Shown here piece by piece: positions 1 through 6,239 of a stretch of DNA of 13,259 bases (within the stretch, counting starts at the first letter, position 1; the number at the start of each line of letters is the position of its first letter). This DNA is from an uncultured Sutterella sp. (GTDB lineage: Bacteria; Pseudomonadota; Gammaproteobacteria; Burkholderiales; Burkholderiaceae_F), in contig CAAECY010000120.1 of the NCBI GenBank assembly GCA_900754475.1, positions 1 to 13,259 on the forward strand, written 5' to 3'. A model generated the notes under the pieces. That model did not search any database. It was given only the letters and a program-made list of their open reading frames with translations, and was not told the DNA's origin. Both the position numbers and the translations under genes were made by a program.

Positions 1-704
1 ACCTCATCCTGAAAAACGAAGAGCAGCCGCTATGGGCTGCTCCCTTGAATAACCATCGCAGACACGGAATTCCTGACACTCCCGAATCGAAGGAAAAGAC
101 GAACCTTCTCAAGATTCCTGTCGTGCAGCGCATGCTTCTCTGCGCGGGGATCGTGCAGCTTACGATCCTTCTGCAGCAGCCCGTGATGCCCCTTTACGTC
201 GGGGAACTCCAGGGGAGCATGGACCGCATCGTCTTCGTGACGGGTCTTCTTTTCTCGATCGTGGGCGTCTCGGGCGTGATCGCCTCGCCCGTCTGGGGCG
301 TGATCGGGCAGCGCTGGGGGTTCCGTCCCGCGCTCTACACGGCGCTCCTCGGTACGGCCGTCTTCGGGATGATCCAGTCGATTCCCGACACGCTCGTTCC
401 CTTCGGGATCTGGCGCTTCATCGGGGGGCTCACCTTCGCGGGCATTTTCCCCGCCATCAACGCGGTGCTCACGAACAGCACGAACCCCGAAGACCGCGGC
501 CGCATTTTCGGTCTCTCCTACGCGGCGCAGCAGGTGGGAAGCGTCATCGGCCCGATTCTGGGCGGGGCGCTCGCGATGTGGTTCGGGATCAAGTTCGTGG
601 TCTTCTTCTCGGGCTTCGTGCTGCTGCCGCTTGTGATCTTCCTCTATCTGCGTCGCCCGAAGGAGGAAACCTCGACGAAGGGGACCGAAGCCAAGCTCGG
701 TTGA
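1..704 (+). CDS. MFS transporter, C-terminal half (5' end outside window)
   Basis: Major facilitator superfamily permease, probably a drug or small-solute exporter of the DHA1 type in the inner membrane. The frame is open from base 3, so the visible 233 residues are the end of a longer protein. A hydrophilic stretch of about 40 residues at the start (LKNEEQPLW to KTNLLK) fits the central cytoplasmic loop between helices 6 and 7. Six hydrophobic segments (TM7-12) follow, with a motif-A-like turn GVIGQRWGFRPA after TM8 and the segment RGRIFGLSYAAQQVGSVIGP leading into TM11. That last segment resembles MdtG-like multidrug exporters, a family-level memory match only. The TTG at 45 is inside the loop and is not the true start. 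A strong terminator follows 40 nt after the stop. Substrate unknown. Confidence 0.85.
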   Translation, partial: LILKNEEQPLWAAPLNNHRRHGIPDTPESKEKTNLLKIPVVQRMLLCAGIVQLTILLQQPVMPLYVGELQGSMDRIVFVTGLLFSIVGVSGVIASPVWGVIGQRWGFRPALYTALLGTAVFGMIQSIPDTLVPFGIWRFIGGLTFAGIFPAINAVLTNSTNPEDRGRIFGLSYAAQQVGSVIGPILGGALAMWFGIKFVVFFSGFVLLPLVIFLYLRRPKEETSTKGTEAKLG

Positions 705-744
705 GGCCCTTCCCTCTCACGCAGAGTGCTCCTTTTGCAGATCG

Positions 745-793
745 AAAAGCGCGCGTCCCGCCCGAAAAAGCGGGGGGCGCGCTTTTTCGTTTT
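745..793 (+). terminator. Rho-independent terminator after the MFS gene
   Basis: A 17-base-pair stem (arms 745-761 and 770-786) contains one G-G mismatch and one G-U pair. The loop is CCGAAAAA, and the 3' arm runs into TTTTTCGTTTTC. It lies about 40 nt past the stop of the MFS gene and isolates it from the phosphate transporter gene. Confidence 0.85.
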
Positions 794-839
794 CCGATTT
801 TCCGCACGTGTCCTGCGTCGCGGGTGGGTGCGTGTATAC

Positions 840-910
840 CTTGTAAATCAAGGGAAAATGAAATTCGTCGCTTTTCCTTACAAGTGGTAAAATACGGCAT
901 TTCGTATGCC
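840..910 (+). promoter_or_regulatory. Probable promoter and inverted repeat upstream of the phosphate transporter
   Basis: An AT-rich island lies between the MFS terminator and the PiT gene. It contains the inverted repeat CTTGTAA (840-846) and TTACAAG (878-884), extended inward by GGAAAA (853-858) pairing with TTTTCC (872-877) around a 6-nt bulge. Immediately downstream is TGGTAAAAT (885-893), a good -10 hexamer preceded by TG, but with no clear -35 box. A start near 900 would put the small hairpin GGCAT-TTCGT-ATGCC (896-910) at the 5' end of the transcript. No Pho-box-like repeat of CTGTCAT is visible. The -10 assignment is inference. Confidence 0.45.
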
Positions 911-992
911 CCTATAACCCGACATCGTTCCGTCCGCTGTGTGCTCGCTCGTTCTTCCCCCGGAGCAGCGAACCGAGGACGGCCCTTCTTCT

Positions 993-3278
993 ATGGATCT
1001 CTTCCTTTATGCGGCGCTGGCTCTGCTCGCGCTCCTCGCATGTTGCGATCTTTTCGTCGGCGTCAGCAACGACGCCGTCAACTTCCTCAATTCCGCCGTC
1101 GGTTCCCGCACCGCTCCCTTCTGGGTGATCATGGCCGTGGCGAGTGCGGGCGTGCTGCTCGGCGCCACCTTCTCCTCGGGCATGATGGAAATCGCGAAGA
1201 CGGGCGTCTTCGTTCCGGAGCACCTCACCTTCAACGACGTCATGGTGGTGTTCGTCGCGGTGGTGGTGACCGACGTGCTCCTTTTGAACACCTTCAATTC
1301 CCTCGGCCTTCCCACATCCACCACCGTTTCGATTCTCTTTGAACTTCTGGGCGGCGCCGGGGCGCTTGCCTGTTGGAAGGTCTGGTCTCAGGGGGCGCCG
1401 ATCACGGATCTGGGGCTCTACATCAATTCCGGCAAAGCCCTCGTCATGATCCTCGGGATTCTCGTCTCGGTCGTCGTCGCCTTCGTCTCGGGCTTTGTCA
1501 TTCAATACCTCACCCGCATCGTCTTTTCCTTCCGCTACGAAACCGTCTATCGCCGCGCGGGCGGCATCTTCGGCGGTCTCTGTCTCTCCGCGATTCTCTA
1601 CTTCCTCATCATGAAGGGTGCCAAGGGCGCCTCCTTCATGCGCCCCGAGTGGCTCGCGTGGATGAACGAAAATTCGGGTCTCATCCTCGGCGTCACGTTC
1701 CTCTTCTTCTCGGGCCTCTTCCAGGCGGCCATTCTCTGGAAGAAAGCCAACATCTTCCCCGTCGTCATCCTTTCGGGCACGTTCGCACTCGCCTTTGCCT
1801 TCGCCGGGAACGACCTCGTCAACTTCGTGGGCGTGCCGATCGCGGCGCTCGACAGCTTCAACATCTACCGCGAAGCCTCCGCCGCGGGTCCCGTCGACCC
1901 CGCGACCTTCACGATGGGGGCGCTTCGCAACGTCGAAAAGACGCCCACCGTCCTTCTCGCCCTTTCGGGCCTCGTGATGTGCTTCACGCTCTGGTTCTCG
2001 AAGAAAGCCCACCGCGTGATCCGCACGTCCGTGAACCTCTCCTCCTCGTCGCGCGGCGGCAAGGAGCAGTTCGGCTCGTCTCTTCCCGCGCGTCTCGTCG
2101 TGCGGGGCGCTCTGCACACGAACGAACTCATCCATCAGCTCCTGCCCGCGTCGCTTTTCCGAGCGCTCGACACGCGGTTCGTTCCGAAGGCGGCGGAACC
2201 CGGGAAACCCGAACTGCCCTTTGACGAACTGCGCGCGTCGGTGAACCTCGTGCTTGCGGCGGCTCTCATTGCGTCCGCCACGAGCCTCAAGCTTCCGCTT
2301 TCGACCACCTACGTCACCTTCATGGTCGCGATGGGTTCGTCGCTTGCGGACCGTGCCTGGGACCGTGAAAGTGCGGTCTACCGCGTCTCGGGCGTTCTCA
2401 CCGTCGTGAGCGGCTGGTTCCTTACGGCCTTTACGGCCGCTGCCGCCTGCGCGATCGTCTCGGCCCTTTTCCTCTGGCTCGGCCACTGGGCGATGATTGC
2501 CGGCATGGTGATCGCGCTTTGCATCATCATCCGCTCGAATCTTCTCCCTTCCGCCGAAGAAGAGCGCCTCGAAGCCGTCGCTCAGGTCACCGACCGCGGG
2601 GACCGTACGAGCGTGCGCGAACTCCTCACGCAGTCGATCGACGAGAATCTCGACGAGACGCTCGAACTCTTCTCGAAGTCGCTCCAAGCGTTCGTGCGGG
2701 AAGACATCCGCGAGCTTCGCGAACTCAAAGCGCGAGGCGTCGACTTTTTCGAGCGCGTCTCTCAGGGGCGAGGCGAGTACTACCGCATGTCCCACGAGCC
2801 CGTGCTCTCCTCGGGCGACCGCGACGCGCGGTGCTTCTACTACCGCGCCTTCACGAGCATGAAGGAAGTGAGTCACGCCCTCATGGGTGAACTGGGCGTC
2901 GCGGAAAACTACGTCGCCAACTGCCATTCGCCCTTCAAGGGGCGGATGCTCGACAACGTGATTCTGCTCGCGAAAGACATGGAACTCCTGCGCACGCGCT
3001 TTTCCGCCTCGCGCTGCACGAAGCTTCTCACGCGCCTCGAAGACGCTCAGAGCGACTTCATGACGCAACTTTCCGAAGAGCCGATTTCGCTTCGTAAGAG
3101 CGAGCTCTACCTCGGGTTCCTGCTCTTTACCCGCGAGATGCTCAACCGCTACATGATGGTAAAGCTCCTGCAGGCCGAGCTGAACGGCCCTCAAAGTTCG
3201 CCCGCCTCCGGGACGACCCCCGAAGCGAGCGCGCCGTCCGCCAATACGATCGCGGAAAAGGAAAGCGGTTCGGCGTAA
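993..3278 (+). CDS. PiT-family inorganic phosphate permease with C-terminal PhoU-like domain
   Basis: A 761-residue inner-membrane transporter of the PHO4/PiT family, expected to take up phosphate using an ion gradient. Both halves of the family's inverted repeat are visible: GVSNDAVNF (residues 23-31) with PTSTT (107-111), and FAGNDLVNF (270-278) with PLSTT (435-439). Hydrophobic helices cover about residues 1-515. From about 540 to 730 the protein is soluble, charged and helical (SIDENLDETLELFSKSLQAF, REMLNRYMMVKLLQAEL), like the PhoU-type extension of large PiT proteins in gut bacteria. The last 30 residues are Ser/Ala/Pro-rich and probably disordered. ATG 993 is preferred over GTG 939: it begins directly with a hydrophobic segment and has GAGGA 13 nt upstream, whereas the extra 18 residues are unlike a membrane N-terminus. 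Monocistronic, with a terminator hairpin after it. Confidence 0.9.
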   Translation: MDLFLYAALALLALLACCDLFVGVSNDAVNFLNSAVGSRTAPFWVIMAVASAGVLLGATFSSGMMEIAKTGVFVPEHLTFNDVMVVFVAVVVTDVLLLNTFNSLGLPTSTTVSILFELLGGAGALACWKVWSQGAPITDLGLYINSGKALVMILGILVSVVVAFVSGFVIQYLTRIVFSFRYETVYRRAGGIFGGLCLSAILYFLIMKGAKGASFMRPEWLAWMNENSGLILGVTFLFFSGLFQAAILWKKANIFPVVILSGTFALAFAFAGNDLVNFVGVPIAALDSFNIYREASAAGPVDPATFTMGALRNVEKTPTVLLALSGLVMCFTLWFSKKAHRVIRTSVNLSSSSRGGKEQFGSSLPARLVVRGALHTNELIHQLLPASLFRALDTRFVPKAAEPGKPELPFDELRASVNLVLAAALIASATSLKLPLSTTYVTFMVAMGSSLADRAWDRESAVYRVSGVLTVVSGWFLTAFTAAAACAIVSALFLWLGHWAMIAGMVIALCIIIRSNLLPSAEEERLEAVAQVTDRGDRTSVRELLTQSIDENLDETLELFSKSLQAFVREDIRELRELKARGVDFFERVSQGRGEYYRMSHEPVLSSGDRDARCFYYRAFTSMKEVSHALMGELGVAENYVANCHSPFKGRMLDNVILLAKDMELLRTRFSASRCTKLLTRLEDAQSDFMTQLSEEPISLRKSELYLGFLLFTREMLNRYMMVKLLQAELNGPQSSPASGTTPEASAPSANTIAEKESGSA

Positions 3279-3302
3279 GCACACAAAACGCCAAACCATC
3301 CG

Positions 3303-3367
3303 GGAGCTTCCACGGAGCTCCTTATCCCCAACAAAGGGCCGTCGGGCATCCCCCGTACGGCCCTTTG
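3303..3367 (+). terminator. Tandem hairpins after the phosphate transporter gene
   Basis: Two hairpins follow the PiT stop. The first is small: GGAGCT (3303-3308) with AGCTCC (3316-3321). The second is a perfect 12-bp stem, ACAAAGGGCCGT (3331-3342) with ACGGCCCTTTGT (3356-3367). No run of T follows, though the stem starts in A/T pairs. It probably acts as a transcript end or 3'-end stabiliser; classic intrinsic termination is less certain. Confidence 0.6.
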
Positions 3368-3626
3368 TGCTCTTCGTGCTTCTCGTGCATTCGGGCGGCC
3401 GACCTCCTCTTTGCCGCCGATCAAATCGCGCCCGTGCGTTTGCCGACCGCGCCCGCAAGCGCCGCCAAGGCCGGGGGCCATAATCGATTGAAGAAACAGG
3501 ATTTTTCCGTTCTTCGAAAAGCCTTTTCGACGCTCGGCGGCCCCGCGGACCACGGGCCGCGTTCGAGCGAGACCGAAGAAAGGCCGAGAGGAAAACCACG
3601 AGGAAAGTCACAAAGGAGGCTCTCAA
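3368..3626 (+). promoter_or_regulatory. Leader region of the flavoprotein reductase gene
   Basis: This is the rest of the 348-nt gap between the PiT and reductase genes. No convincing sigma-70 promoter is seen; CATAAT at 3479-3484 is a possible -10 without a matching -35. Three inverted repeats follow: GAAGAA (3490-3495) with TTCTTC (3510-3515), TCGAAAA (3514-3520) with TTTTCGA (3524-3530), and GCGGCCC (3537-3543) with GGGCCGC (3554-3560). The first two share two bases and cannot both form fully. A perfect Shine-Dalgarno, AAAGGAGG (3612-3619), sits 7 nt before ATG 3627 and fixes the start. No small gene is supported here. Confidence 0.5.
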
Positions 3627-5426
3627 ATGATTGCGAAAACCATGGCGGCGCTCGCCGTTGCCGCGCTCTTTTCGGGTAGTCTTGCGGCCGCTCCCGCCCT
3701 GAAGGACGGCACGTACACGGGGACGGGTGCGGGGCGCAACGGCGAAATCGCCGTCGAACTGACGGTCAAAGCGGGTAAGCTCGCAACGGTCAACGTCGTT
3801 CGACACGGTGAAACGGCGGGCATTTCGGATGCGGCGCTCGCGCGGGTTCCCGCCGCCATCGTCGCGGAGCAGTCGACGGCGGTCGACGCCGTGACGGGCG
3901 CGACGATGACAAGCGAAGGGATCAAAGCGGCCGTCGCCGACGCGATTCGCAAAGCGGGCGGCGATCCGGCGCTCTTTGCGGTGAAGAAGGTTGGAAAGAA
4001 AGCGGCCGCGAAGACGATCAAAGAAAACGCCGACATCGTCGTGGTCGGTGCGGGCGGCTCGGGCATTTCCGCCGCCGTGCGCGCGGAAACCCTTGGGAAG
4101 TCCGTGATCCTCATCGAGAAGATGCCGACGATCGGCGGCGCCACGGTCCTCAATGCGGGGACCCTGATCGCGACGGGCTCGCGCTATCAGCGCGACGTGA
4201 TGAAGGAAACGAAGGACAGCCCCAAACTCGCGGCCGAAGACATCTTCCGCGTCGGGAAGCACAAGAACGACCCGGTGCTCGTTCGGATGGTGACGGAGCG
4301 CGTGGGCGGAGTCGTCGACTGGCTGATCGACGACCTCAAGATCCCGTACGGGCCCGCCGCAACGCAGTACCCCGACCATTCCGCCAACCGCCAGCTCGGC
4401 GTGACGGGGCGCTCCGTCAACTACCTCAACCTCATGCGGGAAAAGTTCCTCGGCATGGGCGGGAAACTCATGCTTGAAACCCGCGCGCAGTCCTTCATCA
4501 CGGACGCGAACGGGCGCGTGGTCGGCGTGAAGGCGACGGACGCCTCGGGCAACACGGTCGAACTCACGTCGAAAGCGGTCATTCTTGCTTCGGGCGGGTT
4601 CGGCGCGGATCAGTCGATGCTGCCTCCCACGATGAAGAACTACCTTTTCTACGGCGTTGACGGCGAAACGGGCGACGGCCTCAAGATGGCCCGCGCCTTG
4701 AATGCGGGAACGATCAACCTCGACCTCGTCAAGATGTACCCGCAGGGCGTCGAAACCCGTCCGCATCACGGTTTGGCTGCTACGGCTTCTTCCACCGACA
4801 CGATGAAGGCCTCGGGCGCCATCTACGTCAACAACCTCGGCAAGCGCTTCGTCGACGAAAACGCGGGGCTCGGCGTCCTGACGGATGCGACCGTCGCGCA
4901 ACCCGATTCCATTGCGTACATCGTGATGGACAAGGCCGCCTGGGAAAAGTACGTCGCAAAGTCTCTGGAAGACAAGCTCGTTCCCGACGCCGCGGCGCTC
5001 GACGGGTGGACGAAGATCGTCAACAACGGGCACCCCGTGATGGCGGTCTCGGATTCGCTCGAAGAAGCGGCGCGCACCATGGGGATCGACCCCAAGGGAC
5101 TTACCGAAACGGTCGCGCATTGGAACGCCATGGTAAAGGCGGGTAAGGACACGGACTTCAACCGCAAGCTTTCGGGCGGTCTCGGTGAGGGTCCCTACCG
5201 CATCGTCGAACAGAAGGTGCGCTACCAGACGACGTTGGGCGGCCTCAAGGCCGATGCGGGTCTTCACATTCTCGATACGGAAGGCAAAGTCATTCCCGGC
5301 CTCTACGGTGCGGGGTGCGTTGTCGGGGGCGCGAACGGCGCGGACTCCATGACGGCCATGATGAATTCGTGGGCCATCGTCTCGGGCGTCGTTGCGGCGG
5401 AAACCGCCGTGAAGGACCTCAAATGA
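3627..5426 (+). CDS. Secreted FMN/FAD flavoprotein reductase, fumarate/urocanate reductase superfamily, substrate unknown
   Basis: A 599-residue exported flavoprotein, expected to act as a periplasmic terminal reductase in anaerobic respiration. A Sec signal peptide covers residues 1-21 or so (MIAKTMAALAVAALFSGSLA). An FMN-binding domain spans about 26-108 and carries D87-AVTGAT-M-TS, the motif in which ApbE covalently attaches FMN to a Thr (T93 by analogy with NqrC). The FAD domain starts at 136 with the Rossmann motif GAGGSG (141-146) and E164, and ends in IPGLYGAG and GGANGADSM. There is no CxxCH haem motif, so electrons must come from another protein. The Arg and His residues of fumarate reductase active sites seem to be replaced (Y371, L415, T535, S574 by my alignment), so the substrate is probably not fumarate. 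No partner gene is adjacent. The single-gene unit has an excellent Shine-Dalgarno and a strong terminator. Confidence 0.88.
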   Translation: MIAKTMAALAVAALFSGSLAAAPALKDGTYTGTGAGRNGEIAVELTVKAGKLATVNVVRHGETAGISDAALARVPAAIVAEQSTAVDAVTGATMTSEGIKAAVADAIRKAGGDPALFAVKKVGKKAAAKTIKENADIVVVGAGGSGISAAVRAETLGKSVILIEKMPTIGGATVLNAGTLIATGSRYQRDVMKETKDSPKLAAEDIFRVGKHKNDPVLVRMVTERVGGVVDWLIDDLKIPYGPAATQYPDHSANRQLGVTGRSVNYLNLMREKFLGMGGKLMLETRAQSFITDANGRVVGVKATDASGNTVELTSKAVILASGGFGADQSMLPPTMKNYLFYGVDGETGDGLKMARALNAGTINLDLVKMYPQGVETRPHHGLAATASSTDTMKASGAIYVNNLGKRFVDENAGLGVLTDATVAQPDSIAYIVMDKAAWEKYVAKSLEDKLVPDAAALDGWTKIVNNGHPVMAVSDSLEEAARTMGIDPKGLTETVAHWNAMVKAGKDTDFNRKLSGGLGEGPYRIVEQKVRYQTTLGGLKADAGLHILDTEGKVIPGLYGAGCVVGGANGADSMTAMMNSWAIVSGVVAAETAVKDLK

Positions 5427-5431
5427 GTGCT

Positions 5432-5475
5432 TGAAACTCGGCTGAAGTCCGACTGAAACGCGATTGAAACTCGCG
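5432..5475 (+). repeat. Four-copy 11-bp degenerate tandem repeat
   Basis: Exactly spaced 11-bp units begin at 5432, 5443, 5454 and 5465: TGAAACTCGGC, TGAAGTCCGAC, TGAAACGCGAT, TGAAACTCGCG. All start with TGAA, and three of the four start with TGAAAC. The array lies between the reductase stop and its terminator and is noncoding as far as can be seen. Confidence 0.7.
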
Positions 5476-5483
5476 CAACGAAA

Positions 5484-5533
5484 ACGGACCGTCCGGAGGC
5501 TCGCGGGAGCCCGCCGGACGGTCCGTTCTTTTT
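5484..5533 (+). terminator. Strong, probably bidirectional terminator between the convergent reductase gene and leu operon
   Basis: A perfect 13-bp stem, ACGGACCGTCCGG (5484-5496) with CCGGACGGTCCGT (5514-5526), encloses a further GGCTC/GAGCC stem. On the plus strand it is followed by TCTTTTT. On the minus strand the same stem is followed by TTTTCGTT. It therefore can end both the reductase transcript and the leuABCD transcript, whose last stop is at 5582. Confidence 0.85.
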
Positions 5534-5581
5534 CCGTGGCGTCGTGAAGCCCTGCGGAGCCGAATGTCGCGTTCAGCTCAT

Positions 5582-6229
5582 TCAGCTCCTTGAGCCCCTT
5601 CGGCTCATTAAGCGCTTCGCCCCGTCGAGGCGCACCCAGGCGGGCGCGCGGGTTTCGTAGTCGTCGATCGCACTTGAGGCTTCAAGCGTCAGGTCGATCG
5701 CGTCGAGCCCCTTCAAGAGCATCGACCGACGGAAGGGGTCGATCGAAAAGGGGAAGGTTTCGCCCTTGAATTCAACCGTCTCGTGCTCAAGATCGATCGT
5801 GACGGGCGTGCCCGGAGCGCGCTCAAGCTCCGCTAGCATCTTCTCCACGACCGCTTCGGGAAGCGTCACGGCGAGAAGGCCGTTCCCCAAGGCGTTGTTG
5901 CGGAAGATGTCCGCAAAGGAGGGCGCGATGATCGCGCGCAGCCCGAAGTCGAGGAGCGCCCACGGGGCGTGTTCGCGCGAGGAGCCGCTCCCGAAATTTT
6001 CCCGGGCGACGAGAATTTTTGCGTGACGGAAGGGCTCGCGGTTGAGCACGAACTCGGGATTCTCCCGCGTCTCTTCCGCGTCGAGCCAGCGGTCGTTGTG
6101 AAAGAGGTGCTTGCCGAAACCCTTGCGGTCGACCGCAAGGAGAAATTGCTTCGGGATGATCTGGTCGGTGTCGACGTTCGCGCGGGCGAGCGGCGCGGCA
6201 ACGGCGGTGAGCGTCGTGAATTTTTCCAT
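5582..6229 (-). CDS. leuD: 3-isopropylmalate dehydratase small subunit
   Basis: Small subunit of the LeuCD isomerase, which converts 2-isopropylmalate to 3-isopropylmalate in the cytoplasm. The aconitase swivel-domain signatures are clear: NVDTDQIIPKQFL (18-30) and the substrate loop ENFGSGSSREHAPWAL (77-92). It is 215 residues, somewhat longer than the roughly 200 of enterobacterial LeuD. The start ATG lies 10 nt after the leuC stop, with GAGG 8-9 nt upstream. The C-terminal tail after about residue 206 (LMSRRGSRS) is written in codons otherwise avoided here (TTA, AGG, TCA, AGG). An out-of-frame TAATGA double stop lies at 5610-5605, so the true end may have been near residue 206 before a one-base shift, natural or from sequencing. 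Last gene of the operon. Confidence 0.95.
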   Translation of the reverse strand: MEKFTTLTAVAAPLARANVDTDQIIPKQFLLAVDRKGFGKHLFHNDRWLDAEETRENPEFVLNREPFRHAKILVARENFGSGSSREHAPWALLDFGLRAIIAPSFADIFRNNALGNGLLAVTLPEAVVEKMLAELERAPGTPVTIDLEHETVEFKGETFPFSIDPFRRSMLLKGLDAIDLTLEASSAIDDYETRAPAWVRLDGAKRLMSRRGSRS

Positions 6230-6239
6230 GATTGGGGCC

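Noticed and set aside
45..47. TTG as the start of the MFS gene
   Set aside because: The frame is open upstream and the protein begins in the central loop, so the gene is cut by the window edge.
939..992. GTG start giving 18 extra residues on the phosphate transporter
   Set aside because: The added residues are polar, with no ribosome-binding site. ATG 993 begins a normal membrane N-terminus with GAGGA upstream.
912..5267. 1451-codon open frame on the minus strand across the PiT and reductase genes
   Set aside because: It is the exact reverse complement register of two clear genes and the gap between them. Its translation is Arg/His/Glu-rich with no domain, a product of codon bias.
3627..5426. 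Naming the reductase a fumarate reductase or urocanate reductase
   Set aside because: The superfamily fits, but the key Arg and His positions do not, so a specific substrate name is not supported.
5432..5475. TGAAAC tandem repeats as a CRISPR array
   Set aside because: The units are 11 bp and contiguous, with no spacers and no cas genes nearby.
5591..5607. TGAGCC/GGCTCA hairpin at the end of leuD as the operon terminator
   Set aside because: Only 6 bp with no U-run on the minus strand. The much stronger stem at 5484-5533 serves this role.
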